Source of the DNA: Herbaspirillum sp. DW155
Lineage (GTDB): Bacteria > Pseudomonadota > Gammaproteobacteria > Burkholderiales > Burkholderiaceae_D
NCBI RefSeq assembly: GCF_037076565.1
Contig: NZ_AP029028.1
Location: 806,001 to 870,000, forward strand
Direction: 5' to 3'
Length of the DNA: 64,000 nt
Shown here: piece by piece, positions 37,569 to 46,367 of the stretch
How positions within the stretch are numbered: the first letter of the stretch is position 1
Layout of the letters: each line of letters opens with the position of its first letter
Notes under the pieces: generated by a model
The model's input: the letters and a program-made list of their open reading frames with translations, nothing else
Database searches by the model: none
Told to the model about the DNA's origin: nothing
Position numbers and translations under genes: made by a program

Positions 37569-38828
37569 CTAACTCTCGTGGTGCGCTTCTTTGCCGCTCA
37601 GGATTGCGACGTTGTGAGACAAGCGTTCGCGCAGCATGGTTTGCCATTCCTGATCGAGGTAGTCGGCAACCTCGTCAAAGCTGGCCGTGATACGTGCGAG
37701 CAGCTTGTCGAGCCAGGCAGCGGCCTCTTCCTTATCGCCAAATCCGAAACGATGTGCGTCAGCCAGCACCGCCTGCCGCGAGATATCGAAGCGTCCTTGC
37801 GAGAGCTGCATGTGCAGACGCGCCGGCGTTTCCACCGGGTTCGGAACTACGTCAAAGGCTGGTGCGAGACGCCAGCGGTGTTGGTCCGCTTGATAGACGA
37901 TCGCATGATTGCGCACATGGTCATCATCGTTGCCGCAGACGGCATTGAACACCATGCGCCCGAACAGTTCGATACGGTCTTCATTTGGCGCACCCGCCAA
38001 CCTGAGTTCTTCGGCCAGGCGCGGATAGCTCCAGCGGTCCGTCTCATGGCGCCCCGGATATTCGGCCTGCAGCAAGGAGGCGGCGCTCACACACATGTGG
38101 CGTTGCTGATCTGTGCGGTCAAACCTGAGAACCCGTACCGCTTTTCTGCCGCCGGCTTCGGCGTGATAAACGGTTTGAGCAAAATTCAGTTCACTGGCCA
38201 TGCCCCATTGCTGCCCGACGTGTTCAAGCAGAGGAACAGGACCGGCGTCCGTGGCAATCTCCGGCTTGATCAGCCAAAACTCTCCGTTGTCGCCGCGTAC
38301 CGTCGCTTTCGGGCGCGCACCGCCGACGCTGGCGGTCTGGACCAGCCGTTTGCGAATGCTTGCGCGGATAGCAGGACGGTACTCCGCGAGCGCGGCCAGT
38401 TCTTCAATCACCGCATTGAGTTGAGGCAGGCCAGGGGTGTTGATTTGCGCACCAGGCGGCTTGGCACTTGTGCCCACGGCAAGCGCACCCCAGCGGTCCA
38501 GGTTGCTGGCCTTGAGCAGGTATTGCAGCGGCGGAGCCTCTTCCGAAAGATTGTGTTCCCGGCGCAGCAGTGCTTGACCCCACGCATCCGGGCAGGCATC
38601 GCGTAATACGTCGTGCAGACCTTGATACCGTTGTGCCCGGAAATCCCTGTCAGGTAAAAACCGCAAGTTCTGCGGGTCAATGGCCCAGGTATGCCCGGCC
38701 TCGATGTAAGAGGGGGCATATCTGAAAAATCCCTCACCGGGATCACCTGTCTTGTACCTGCCAACCGTGAGCCACTCGCCGTTGTCCGGACGCTGCAGAT
38801 AGACATAGACCGGTTTAGAAATAGTCAT
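37569..38828 (-). CDS. hipA: HipA-family kinase toxin
   Basis: This 419-residue Ser/Thr-kinase-like toxin belongs to the HipBA type II systems; E. coli HipA phosphorylates glutamyl-tRNA synthetase and causes dormancy. The HipA N-terminal domain covers about 5-110. Kinase-like motifs are the SVGGARPK loop at 167-174, the lysine of WLIKPE (188), the catalytic GNDDDHVRNHA at about 299-309 and the LAPAFDVVPN metal loop at 321-330. The key residues look intact. It is shorter than E. coli HipA (440). The start overlaps the hipB end by 14 bases. The target protein is unknown. Confidence 0.9.
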   Translation of the reverse strand: MTISKPVYVYLQRPDNGEWLTVGRYKTGDPGEGFFRYAPSYIEAGHTWAIDPQNLRFLPDRDFRAQRYQGLHDVLRDACPDAWGQALLRREHNLSEEAPPLQYLLKASNLDRWGALAVGTSAKPPGAQINTPGLPQLNAVIEELAALAEYRPAIRASIRKRLVQTASVGGARPKATVRGDNGEFWLIKPEIATDAGPVPLLEHVGQQWGMASELNFAQTVYHAEAGGRKAVRVLRFDRTDQQRHMCVSAASLLQAEYPGRHETDRWSYPRLAEELRLAGAPNEDRIELFGRMVFNAVCGNDDDHVRNHAIVYQADQHRWRLAPAFDVVPNPVETPARLHMQLSQGRFDISRQAVLADAHRFGFGDKEEAAAWLDKLLARITASFDEVADYLDQEWQTMLRERLSHNVAILSGKEAHHES

Positions 38829-39150
38829 CGTCTTGCGCTCCCTTTTTCTCTTGGCTGACTCTGACACGCTGACCGTAGTCACCTTGCCAAAGCTCGACAG
38901 GCAATGGCGGTACGGCCTGGTCGAACAGGCCCAGCGCAAGAAGTGCTGTCAGATAGGCGCCTACGCCGGCACCAGGATCGCCTTTTTCCATCCTCGCCAG
39001 CGTCACGCGTGAGATTCCCAGCCGGGCAGACAGATCAATGGCAGTGATGCGCTGGCGCAGGCGCTGGGTGGCAATACATTTGCCCCAGGTCGTCAGGCGC
39101 TCCTGTACCAGCGTTGGCCAGTCCTGGGCCGTGGAGAGCTTCTTGGGCAT
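38815..39150 (-). CDS. hipB: HipB-type antitoxin, XRE helix-turn-helix
   Basis: This 111-residue protein has an XRE DNA-binding domain: RLRQRITAIDLSARLGISR, then VTLARMEKGDPGAGVGAYLT (residues about 30-68). It would neutralise HipA and repress the operon. A proline-rich stretch and a charged tail ending QDDDYF follow the domain. GGAGGAATC stands just before the ATG at 39150. Two 40-bp palindromes lie directly upstream and the likely -10 box sits inside the nearer one, as expected for autoregulation. Confidence 0.88.
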   Translation of the reverse strand: MPKKLSTAQDWPTLVQERLTTWGKCIATQRLRQRITAIDLSARLGISRVTLARMEKGDPGAGVGAYLTALLALGLFDQAVPPLPVELWQGDYGQRVRVSQEKKGAQDDDYF

Positions 39151-39160
39151 GATTCCTCCG

Positions 39161-39200
39161 TTTATAGAGGTGACATTATAGGGTTTAATGTAATTTCTAT
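39161..39200 (-). promoter_or_regulatory. Palindromic operator 1 of hipBA, with embedded -10
   Basis: Arms at 39164-39178 and 39186-39200 are inverted repeats matching at 12 of 15 positions, around a seven-base spacer. A perfect TATAAT, read leftward, occupies 39175-39180 within one arm, so a repressor bound here would block the promoter. The ribosome-binding site of hipB starts immediately after it. Confidence 0.75.
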
Positions 39201-39224
39201 GAGCATAAAGAATTTATGTGATGA

Positions 39225-39264
39225 TTTATAGATGTGTCATTATCATGCTTAACGTAACATCTAT
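39225..39264 (-). promoter_or_regulatory. Palindromic operator 2 of hipBA
   Basis: This second 40-bp copy of operator 1 has arms at 39228-39242 and 39250-39264 (12 of 15 matching) and the same seven-base spacer. Its first 20 bases match operator 1 at 17 positions. The centres of the two operators are 64 bp apart, close to six helical turns. Confidence 0.7.
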
Positions 39265-39485
39265 ATTCCAGCGTGTGGCAGAAACGTAACGCCGGGAAGA
39301 AGCACAGCCGAAGCGCTTCCCGCCGACCAGTAAGCTCTCGCCCGGCAGGACGCAACCGAAACAATTCCTTACGGCATCCCGACAAACGGGAAAAAAGCCC
39401 CGATCTCCTGTCCAGCTCATCTGCTCATCATCCCAGTTCTCGCGCTATAGTCGCCCCTGACCATTCGACTTCCTGCCGCGCAACG

Positions 39486-40415
39486 ATGAAAAACAATGCC
39501 ATGGATTACCTGCCCCGCATGGTGATCTTTTCCCGCGTCGTCGAGCTGGGTGCCTTTTCCAAGGCGGCTCGCGAGCTGGGGCTGACCTCCTCTTCAGTGA
39601 GCCAGCACATCAGTGCTCTGGAAGGCATCCTGGGGACCACGCTGCTGCACCGGACCACCCGCAAGCTGAGTCTGACCGAAGCCGGGCAGGGTTTTTACGC
39701 GCATTGCGCGCGCATCGTTGCGCTGGCCAACGACGCGCGGGATGCCACCGAGAGCCTGCACAAGGAACTGGTCGGAGAACTGCGCATCGCCTCCTCCTGC
39801 TTCATGGCACCCGAATACCTGGTGCCGGCGCTGGAGGATTTCATCCGCGACCATCCCCAGTTGAGGATCAGCATCGACGTGTCCGATCAAAATGTCGACC
39901 TCATGGACCACAGTGTCGATCTGGCTCTGCGGGTAGGTCGCACCCCGGGCCCCGGCGATATACCGCTGGCGCTGATGGAGGCGGTGCTGTGCGCCGCACC
40001 GTCCTATCTGCAGGCCCATCCGCCCATCCGCCGTCCCGAGGATATGCTGCATCAGCACTGGCTCTTCTTCACCCCGCACGGCCCGGGTGCGGCCGTTGAA
40101 CTGAGCCTGCGCGACCGCGCCGGGCACTGTACGCAGCTGCGGGTACTTCCCCGCATCACGGCCAATCATGCACGCTCGTTGCGGCAACTGGCCCTGCAGG
40201 GGCATGGCGTAGGCCGCTTCCTGCGCAGCAAGGTGCAGGCCGACCTGGATGCCGGGCGGCTGGTCGAAGTGCTGCCCGACTGGTCGCTGGATGGCTATTG
40301 GGCGTTCATCACGACCCGGCATCGCGACGCCATGCCGGCCAAGATCGTGGCCTGCATCGAGCACATCAAGGCGTACTTCCAACGCCGTCATCCAGGCGGG
40401 GGCGCAGCATCCTAG
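39486..40415 (+). CDS. LysR-family transcriptional regulator
   Basis: This 309-residue regulator has a winged helix-turn-helix at the N-terminus (FSRVVELGAFSKAARELGLT and SSSVSQHISALEGILG, residues about 12-47) and a periplasmic-binding-protein-like effector domain from about 95. The short AAG-type pattern and the RTTRKLSLTEAGQ wing place it in the CrgA/DsdC-like branch. It lies 476 bases before the 2-oxoadipate dioxygenase gene on the same strand and might control it, but the effector is unknown. ATG 39486 begins after a TATAGT box near 39446. Confidence 0.85.
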   Translation: MKNNAMDYLPRMVIFSRVVELGAFSKAARELGLTSSSVSQHISALEGILGTTLLHRTTRKLSLTEAGQGFYAHCARIVALANDARDATESLHKELVGELRIASSCFMAPEYLVPALEDFIRDHPQLRISIDVSDQNVDLMDHSVDLALRVGRTPGPGDIPLALMEAVLCAAPSYLQAHPPIRRPEDMLHQHWLFFTPHGPGAAVELSLRDRAGHCTQLRVLPRITANHARSLRQLALQGHGVGRFLRSKVQADLDAGRLVEVLPDWSLDGYWAFITTRHRDAMPAKIVACIEHIKAYFQRRHPGGGAAS

Positions 40416-40891
40416 GGCCTGTTGCCTGTCACGCGTGAACCGGCCCCGATTCTTAAGCAGGATTAACGAGTTTGTTCGCGAAACGACGGCTAATCAAATG
40501 GCTCCGCTTGTAATACAGTGGCGCCTGCCATTCCCTGCCGGATACGTGTCGGGGGGCACTGCGAGCCACGCGCTTGCGCTGGCATGGCGCTGTCCCGGAG
40601 GGGGAGGTTGGATGGCGTCAGACTGGAGAGGAAAGGGGGCGATGCCGACAATCGCAGGGTGCACCCGCTTTCTCTCCTGGGAATGGACGTCAATGGATAG
40701 ATCAAGCATCTGCTCGGCATCGTGATCAACATTGGCATGCAAGTGCGTTGCAGGCGCATCGTGCTTTCCGGAAAAACTGCTGCCTTGCATGAGTAAAAGG
40801 CATCGAACCCTCAGAAATAATCGTTTTATTTGCCCCCATCGCTGCCCTTACCATGAGGCTATCTCATAGTCACCCGGTCAAAGGCACGCAA
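40416..40891 (+). other. Intergenic region before hglS (476 bases)
   Basis: The overlapping open frames on the minus strand (40490-40790) lack any recognisable feature and are not called. Just before the gene there is an AT-rich stretch (AAATAATCGTTTTATTTG near 40814-40831), which is the likeliest promoter area. Confidence 0.45.
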
Positions 40892-41965
40892 ATGACGATC
40901 TCCGCGCAGCACAGCAATCTCCATCAACTTCTGCTTTCCCATTACGGCGATGAGGCCCGGGTACGGCGCCAGTTCGCCCGCCTGGAGGTTCCCGCGTCGA
41001 CCCTGCGCCCGGCTGCGCAAGAGGTCTCACGCTTGGAACTGGCACAGGCCTTGAACATGCTGCTCTTCGAAGGCTTGCTGGAGCAGGTCTCCACCGGCCG
41101 CGATTACGTTGCCGATGCCGAGCGCGACGGTGTAAAGATCTGCTTCGACCACGGTGCCGTGCGTACCGTGCGCCTGGGCCGCGCGGCCGGCTTTCCCGAT
41201 GGCGAGGCGCTGTTCACTCAGGTGCTGCTGCCGCTGGGCTACCAGCAGACCGGTACCTATCCGCTGGCCCGCATCAAGATGACCGGCCGCGTCTATACCC
41301 ACATTGATGATGCCGAGCACATCGCCCAGTTCTTCGTCAGCGAACTGCATCCGGAACAGTTCTCGCCCCAATTCCAGCAGACCGTGGATGCGGTGCTGGC
41401 GACGTCGCGCAATCCGCTGTCCGATGAGGTGCTGGCCCTGCTGGCCAAGCTGTCCGCACAAGGCAGGCTGGGCATGGCCGAGGCCCAGCGCCTGCTGCCG
41501 GCGATGCTCAAGTGCTTCGCCCGTCATCACGACCTGCCGACCCTGGCGCAATACGAAACGCTCAAGGCCGAATCCGCCGAGATGGCCTGGATCTCCACCG
41601 AAGGCAACGCCTTCAATCACGCCACCGACCGCGTGGCCGACGTGGTGGCCACCGCCGAGCGCCAGCGCCAATTGGGTCGTCCCATCAAGGAGCAGGTGGA
41701 AGTCTCGCGCAATGGCCGCGTGCGCCAGACAGCCTTCCGTGCCGTCAAGGTGGATTACCAGTTGCAGGGCGAGGATGGCCAGCCGGTGGCCGTCACCGTG
41801 CCGGGTTCCTTCTACGAATTCATCTCGCGCGACTATTTCGCTGACGAGGCCGGCCAGCGCAAGCTGGACCTGAGCTTCGACAGCGGCAACGCCCAGGGCA
41901 TCTTCAAGATGACCGAGGCGGTGGCCCCCGGCGCGGCCAGCGGCGAGGCGGCCAGTGTCTGCTGA
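40892..41965 (+). CDS. hglS: 2-oxoadipate dioxygenase/decarboxylase family protein (DUF1338), short form
   Basis: This 357-residue VOC-fold enzyme is related to HglS/YdcJ, which turns 2-oxoadipate into 2-hydroxyglutarate and CO2 with oxygen and iron. The expected metal triad is visible: His87 in CFDHGAVRTV, His243 in AFNHATDRVAD and Glu309 in SFYEFISRDYF. Characterised HglS and YdcJ are about 450-465 residues, so this is a shorter form. It overlaps the flavoprotein dehydrogenase gene by 11 bases, giving a two-step route from 2-oxoadipate to 2-oxoglutarate. The substrate assignment depends on that context. Confidence 0.78.
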   Translation: MTISAQHSNLHQLLLSHYGDEARVRRQFARLEVPASTLRPAAQEVSRLELAQALNMLLFEGLLEQVSTGRDYVADAERDGVKICFDHGAVRTVRLGRAAGFPDGEALFTQVLLPLGYQQTGTYPLARIKMTGRVYTHIDDAEHIAQFFVSELHPEQFSPQFQQTVDAVLATSRNPLSDEVLALLAKLSAQGRLGMAEAQRLLPAMLKCFARHHDLPTLAQYETLKAESAEMAWISTEGNAFNHATDRVADVVATAERQRQLGRPIKEQVEVSRNGRVRQTAFRAVKVDYQLQGEDGQPVAVTVPGSFYEFISRDYFADEAGQRKLDLSFDSGNAQGIFKMTEAVAPGAASGEAASVC

Positions 41966-43361
41966 AGCCACGCTGGCGCGCCTGCAAGACCTGCTGGGCA
42001 GCGCTGGGCTGATCACTGCGGCATCCGAACGCCAGCCCTATGAACACGGTCCGCGCTATGGCGCCGGACAGGCGCTGTGCGTGGCGCGCCCGGCCGATGT
42101 GGCGCAGGCCGCCGAGCTGATGCGCCTGTGTGCTGCCGAGCGAATCCGCCTGGTGCCGCAGGGCGCCAACACCGGCCTGGTCGGCGCGGCCTCGCCCGAC
42201 AGTTCCGGCCTGCAAGTGATCCTGAGCATGGAGCGCATCAAGGGCGTGATCGATATCGATCCGGTCGATGGCGTGGTGCAGGCCTGGGCCGGCACGCGCC
42301 TGTCGGACCTGAACCAGGCACTGGCGCCGCACGGGCTGTGCTTTCCCATCGACCTGGGTGCCGATCCCTCGGTGGGTGGCATGCTGGCGGCCAATACCGG
42401 CGGTGCGCGCCTGATCCGCTATGGCGACGTGCGCCACAACACGCTGGGTCTGCAAGCCCTCCTGATGCATCCGCCCGGCGAACTGCTGGAGATGGGCAAC
42501 CGCCTGCACAAGAACAATACCGGCCCGGACTGGAAGCAGCTCTTCATCGGCACTGCCGGCAGTTACGGCATCGTCACGCAAGCGGTGCTGCGCGCGCACC
42601 CATTGCCGCGCCAGCGCGCCACTGCCTTGATCGTGCCATCTTCGCTCGAAGCAGGTCTGCGCCTGCTGCAGGATGCCCAGGCGCAGTTCGCCGATTTCCT
42701 CTCGGCCTTCGAAGGTATCTCGCGCAATGCCCTGGCCTCGGTGCTGCGCCATTTGCCGCAAGTGAGCGCGCCGTTTGATCCGCTGCCCGAGTATGCGTTG
42801 CTGGTGGAAGTGAGTTCGTCGGCCCAGGCCAGCGAACACTTCGATCTCGACAAGCTCTTCATGGCCTGGCTGGAACGCCATTTCGATGATGCCATCCTCG
42901 ATGCCGTGGTCGACAAGCCCGAGACCCTGTGGCGCCTGCGCCATGCCATCAGCGATAGCGTCAAGCAGGAAGGCAAGGTCGTCGCCTTCGACATCTCGGT
43001 CTCGCGCTCGCGCATGCCGTCCTTCCGTACCGAGGCACTGGCCCTGGTGGCACGCGACTTCGCCGGTGCCGAGGTATTCGACTTCGGCCACTGGGGCGAT
43101 GGCGGCGTGCATTTCAACCTGGCCATCGCACCGTCGCAGCAGCCGCAGTTCCCGCCCGAACGCATCGACGCCCTGCGCACCGCGCTCTATGACCTGGTGG
43201 TGCAAGGCTATCAGGGCAGCTTCAGCGCCGAGCACGGCATCGGTCCCTTCAACCAGCATTACTACCAGCGTTATACGCAGCACGCCCAGCGCGCGCTGGC
43301 GGGTCGCATGCAGACGGTATTCGATCCGCACTGCCTGCTGGGCAATACGCGCTTCACATGA
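41955..43361 (+). CDS. FAD-linked oxidase, probable D-2-hydroxyglutarate dehydrogenase
   Basis: This 468-residue flavoprotein belongs to the FAD_binding_4/FAD-oxidase_C group. The FAD site is marked by LVPQGANTGLVGAASPD near residue 62 and IDLGADPSVGGMLAANTGG near 130; the C-terminal part has FGHWGDGGVHFNLA and SAEHGIGPFN near 425. D-2-hydroxyglutarate and D-lactate dehydrogenases share this layout. Its overlap with hglS, whose product is 2-hydroxyglutarate, makes the former likely. The enzyme would return the carbon to 2-oxoglutarate and pass electrons to a carrier such as an electron transfer flavoprotein. Confidence 0.82.
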   Translation: MSAEATLARLQDLLGSAGLITAASERQPYEHGPRYGAGQALCVARPADVAQAAELMRLCAAERIRLVPQGANTGLVGAASPDSSGLQVILSMERIKGVIDIDPVDGVVQAWAGTRLSDLNQALAPHGLCFPIDLGADPSVGGMLAANTGGARLIRYGDVRHNTLGLQALLMHPPGELLEMGNRLHKNNTGPDWKQLFIGTAGSYGIVTQAVLRAHPLPRQRATALIVPSSLEAGLRLLQDAQAQFADFLSAFEGISRNALASVLRHLPQVSAPFDPLPEYALLVEVSSSAQASEHFDLDKLFMAWLERHFDDAILDAVVDKPETLWRLRHAISDSVKQEGKVVAFDISVSRSRMPSFRTEALALVARDFAGAEVFDFGHWGDGGVHFNLAIAPSQQPQFPPERIDALRTALYDLVVQGYQGSFSAEHGIGPFNQHYYQRYTQHAQRALAGRMQTVFDPHCLLGNTRFT

Positions 43362-43407
43362 CCAGGACGGCCCTTGGCCACGCTGGAGAGAAGGGCTCCG
43401 CATTTGC

Positions 43408-43413
43408 TATAGT
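43408..43413 (+). promoter_or_regulatory. Putative extended -10 of the LysR gene
   Basis: TGCTATAGT contains TG-n-TATAGT, 47 bases before the ATG at 43460, with no clear -35. Confidence 0.35.
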
Positions 43414-43459
43414 GCGGGCTCCTTCAGCCACTCTGCCTTCAGCCAGCGGAACCCGTCCC

Positions 43460-44344
43460 ATGCGCCGTTTCATCCCGTCAACGTCCTGCCTGATCGCCTT
43501 CGATACCTCGGCCCGGCACATGTCGTTCACCAAGGCGGCCAATGAATTGCACATGACGCAGGGTGCGGTGAGCCGTCAGGTGGCGATTCTGGAGGAATAC
43601 CTCAACGTCAAGCTGTTCGAGCGCATCAACCGGCGCCTGATCCTCACCGAAGCCGGGCGCGACTATGCGGCCCAGGTCTCCACCATCCTGAAGCAGATCG
43701 AGATGGCGACCTTCCAGGTCATGACCTACAACAGCCTGGCCAGCGTGCTCAATCTGGCGATCCTGCCGACCTTCGGCGTGAAGTGGCTGATCCCGCGCCT
43801 GGCCAAGTTCGCCGCCGCCCATCCGGACGTGCTGCTGAACCTGAGCACCGAAGTGCTGCCCTTCGATTTCAATACGCGCCAGGTGGATGCCGCCATCCAC
43901 TTCGGCGAACCCGACTGGCCCGATACGGTGATGGTGCGTCTGATGGGCGAGGAAGTGGTGCCGGTCTGCAGCAAGGCACTGGCCGAACGCCTGGGCAGCG
44001 TGGACGATCTGGCCAACCTCACGCTGCTGCAGCACACCACGCGTCCGCAAGCCTGGCAGGACTGGTTCCGCCACGTTGGCGTGGATTGTCCCAATGCCTT
44101 GTCGGGGCCGCGTTTCGAGCAACTGGCCATGGTCATCCAGGCCGCCGTGGCCGGCATGGGCGTGGCGCTCATGCCCAAGTTCATGGTCGAGACCGAGATT
44201 GGCCTGGGGCAATTGCACGTACCTTTCCCGCTGGCGGTGAAGAGTCCGCAATCCTATTACCTCGTCTATCCCGAAAAGAATGCCGGCAAGGCCGCCATCC
44301 TCAAGTTCCGCGAGTGGATTCTGAACGAAGCGCAAGGCGGCTGA
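43460..44344 (+). CDS. LysR-family regulator, GcvA-like
   Basis: This 294-residue regulator starts RRFIPSTSCLIAFDTSARHM, then SFTKAANELHMTQGAVSRQV, the helix-turn-helix typical of the GcvA branch. The effector domain (about 92-290) has a VDAAIHFGEPDWPD segment and a VAGMGVALMPKFMVE loop. It lies between the 2-hydroxyglutarate dehydrogenase and amaB genes and is the most likely local regulator of lysine catabolism; its inducer is unknown. A weak hairpin near 44359-44377 followed by TTTT may end its message. Confidence 0.85.
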   Translation: MRRFIPSTSCLIAFDTSARHMSFTKAANELHMTQGAVSRQVAILEEYLNVKLFERINRRLILTEAGRDYAAQVSTILKQIEMATFQVMTYNSLASVLNLAILPTFGVKWLIPRLAKFAAAHPDVLLNLSTEVLPFDFNTRQVDAAIHFGEPDWPDTVMVRLMGEEVVPVCSKALAERLGSVDDLANLTLLQHTTRPQAWQDWFRHVGVDCPNALSGPRFEQLAMVIQAAVAGMGVALMPKFMVETEIGLGQLHVPFPLAVKSPQSYYLVYPEKNAGKAAILKFREWILNEAQGG

Positions 44345-44704
44345 GGCCCTTCGTCCGAGCGCATCGATTCGGTGCGCGCATTTTCCCAGGCTGACTAAAA
44401 CTCATGGCGTTGCGCTTTGCATGCGCGCTCACATGATCGGCCGGGCAGGCCATGACCGCCCCGCGAGCGGCTTGCGGCGCGGCTCCGGCATCTGCTCGGA
44501 AACGCCCGCTCCATCGGCGCTTCCGGGCGATGTGAAGTGATGCGCCGCACCATCCTCGCGCATCCGCTCCCATTCCCGCGCGCCAGGGTAGTGCATTCCA
44601 AAAACTCATGATGTGGTGAAATTTTTTGGTTTTAACAAGTGGGCCGGCTGTCCTTATACTCCATCGTTCCAGACCCATCCCACTCCACTTTTCAAGGGAA
44701 TCCC
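44345..44704 (+). other. Intergenic region before amaB (360 bases)
   Basis: It contains the amaB promoter and, just after the LysR gene, a small GCGCA/TGCGC hairpin followed by TTTT. No gene is visible. An A/T-rich patch at about 44600-44637 leads into the promoter and could bind the LysR protein. Confidence 0.5.
44632..44660 (+). promoter_or_regulatory. Probable sigma-70 promoter of amaB
   Basis: TTAACA (44632-44637) and TATACT (44655-44660) are separated by the ideal 17 bases. Transcription would begin near 44667, leaving a leader of about 38 bases. Confidence 0.65.
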
Positions 44705-46219
44705 ATGTCTTCTCCACGCATCTTCTCCACCCTGGGTGCCGACTTCTCGGCCTACGCCGGCAACGATCTGGTGATCCGTTCGCCGCGCGATGGCGAGGTC
44801 ATCGCGCAACTCAAGGCGCAGACGCCGGCCGACGCCGAAGCGGCCATCGCCGGTGCGCAGCAAGCCTTCCTGGCCTGGCGCGAAGTACCGGCGCCGGTGC
44901 GCGGCGAACTGGTGCGCGTGCTGGGTGAAGTGCTGCGTGAGCATCGCGACGAACTCGGTGCCCTGGTCACTCAGGAAGCCGGCAAGATCCTCTCCGAAGG
45001 TTTGGGCGAGGTGCAGGAAATGATCGATATCTGCGACTTCGCCGTGGGCCTGTCGCGCCAGTTGCATGGCCTGACCATCGCCTCCGAGCGTCCCGGCCAC
45101 CGCATGATGGAAACCTGGCATCCGCTGGGCGTGGTGGGCGTGATCACCGCCTTCAATTTCCCGGTCGCGGTGTGGGCGTGGAATGCCGCGCTGGCGCTGG
45201 TGTGCGGCAATGCCGTGGTATGGAAGCCTTCCGAAAAAACACCGGTCACCGCACTGGCCGTGCAAGCCCTGTTCGCCAAGGCCGTGGCGCGTTTTTCGGC
45301 ACAGCGTCCGAACCTGGTGCCGGCACAACTGTGCGGCCTGCTGATCGGCGGCGCCGATCTCGGCGAGACCCTCTCGCGCTCGGCCGCCGTGCCGCTGGTG
45401 AGCGCCACCGGCAGCGTGCGCATGGGCCGCAAGGTCGCCACCGTCGTGGCCGAACGCCTGGGCCGCAGCCTCCTGGAACTGGGCGGCAACAATGCCATGA
45501 TCGTCGCGCCCTCGGCCGACCTGAACCTGGCATTGCGCGCCATCACCTTCTCGGCCGTGGGCACCGCCGGTCAGCGCTGCACCAGCCTGCGCCGCCTGTT
45601 CGTCCACAGCAGCATCCATGATCAGGTGGTGGCGCAGATCAAGCGCATCTATGCCAGCGTGAAGGTCGGTGATCCGCTGCAGGGCGATACCCTGGTCGGC
45701 CCGCTGATCGATCAGGCTGCCTTCGATGCGATGCAGGCCGCGCTGGCGCAGGCCCGCGAGCAGGGCGGTGAAGTCACCGGCGGTGAACGCGTGGATGTGA
45801 TGGGCCAGCAGTCCTGGTACGTGCGTCCGGCACTGGTCACCATGCCCGGCCAGACCGCGATCATGCACCACGAGACCTTCGCGCCCATCCTCTACATCGT
45901 CAGGTACGATGAACTGAGCGACGCCATCGCCATGAACAACGCCGTGCCGCAGGGCTTGTCCTCGGCCATCTTCACCAATGACATGCGCGAGGCCGAGCTG
46001 TTCGTTTCGGCCGTGGGCAGCGACTGCGGACTGGCCAACGTCAACATCGGCACCAGCGGTGCGGAAATCGGCGGCGCCTTCGGCGGCGAAAAGGAAACCG
46101 GCGGGGGCCGCGAATCCGGATCGGACGCCTGGAAGAACTACATGCGCCGCGCCACCAACACCATCAACTACAGCAAGACCCTGCCACTGGCGCAGGGTGT
46201 GAAGTTCGATATCGACTAA
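44705..46219 (+). CDS. amaB: L-piperideine-6-carboxylate dehydrogenase (ALDH7 family)
   Basis: This 504-residue NAD-dependent aldehyde dehydrogenase oxidises 2-aminoadipate semialdehyde/piperideine-6-carboxylate to 2-aminoadipate in lysine and pipecolate breakdown. Catalytic residues are Asn151 (TAFNFP), Lys174 (VVWKPSEKTP), Glu258 (LLELGGNNAM) and Cys292 (GTAGQRCTSLRR). The signature GGEKETGGGRESGSDAWK near residue 463 is typical of antiquitin/ALDH7A1, which separates it from other aldehyde dehydrogenases. The promoter lies 45-73 bases upstream. A binding protein and an aminotransferase that could take the product follow on the same strand. Confidence 0.92.
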   Translation: MSSPRIFSTLGADFSAYAGNDLVIRSPRDGEVIAQLKAQTPADAEAAIAGAQQAFLAWREVPAPVRGELVRVLGEVLREHRDELGALVTQEAGKILSEGLGEVQEMIDICDFAVGLSRQLHGLTIASERPGHRMMETWHPLGVVGVITAFNFPVAVWAWNAALALVCGNAVVWKPSEKTPVTALAVQALFAKAVARFSAQRPNLVPAQLCGLLIGGADLGETLSRSAAVPLVSATGSVRMGRKVATVVAERLGRSLLELGGNNAMIVAPSADLNLALRAITFSAVGTAGQRCTSLRRLFVHSSIHDQVVAQIKRIYASVKVGDPLQGDTLVGPLIDQAAFDAMQAALAQAREQGGEVTGGERVDVMGQQSWYVRPALVTMPGQTAIMHHETFAPILYIVRYDELSDAIAMNNAVPQGLSSAIFTNDMREAELFVSAVGSDCGLANVNIGTSGAEIGGAFGGEKETGGGRESGSDAWKNYMRRATNTINYSKTLPLAQGVKFDID

Positions 46220-46268
46220 GTGCCCGCGTAGTCCACCGGCACATCCCAAGAAAAATGCAGCACCGCTG

Positions 46269-46299
46269 CCAGATCCCTGCTCCACCACAAGGGATCTGG
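46269..46299 (+). promoter_or_regulatory. 10-bp hairpin between amaB and the binding-protein gene
   Basis: CCAGATCCCT (46269-46278) and AGGGATCTGG (46290-46299) pair perfectly around an 11-base loop. There is no T run, so it is more likely an RNA-processing or stability element than a terminator. It could allow different amounts of dehydrogenase and binding protein from one message. Confidence 0.5.
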
Positions 46300-46367
46300 C
46301 ATGGCATCCCACGACCCACGCCCGCGCAAGCGGGATCCACAACGGCAAACCGGCAAGGAGTGCAGTA

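Noticed and set aside
40490-40790. Two overlapping minus-strand frames before hglS
   Set aside because: No recognisable domain and no clear start signal; treated as non-coding.
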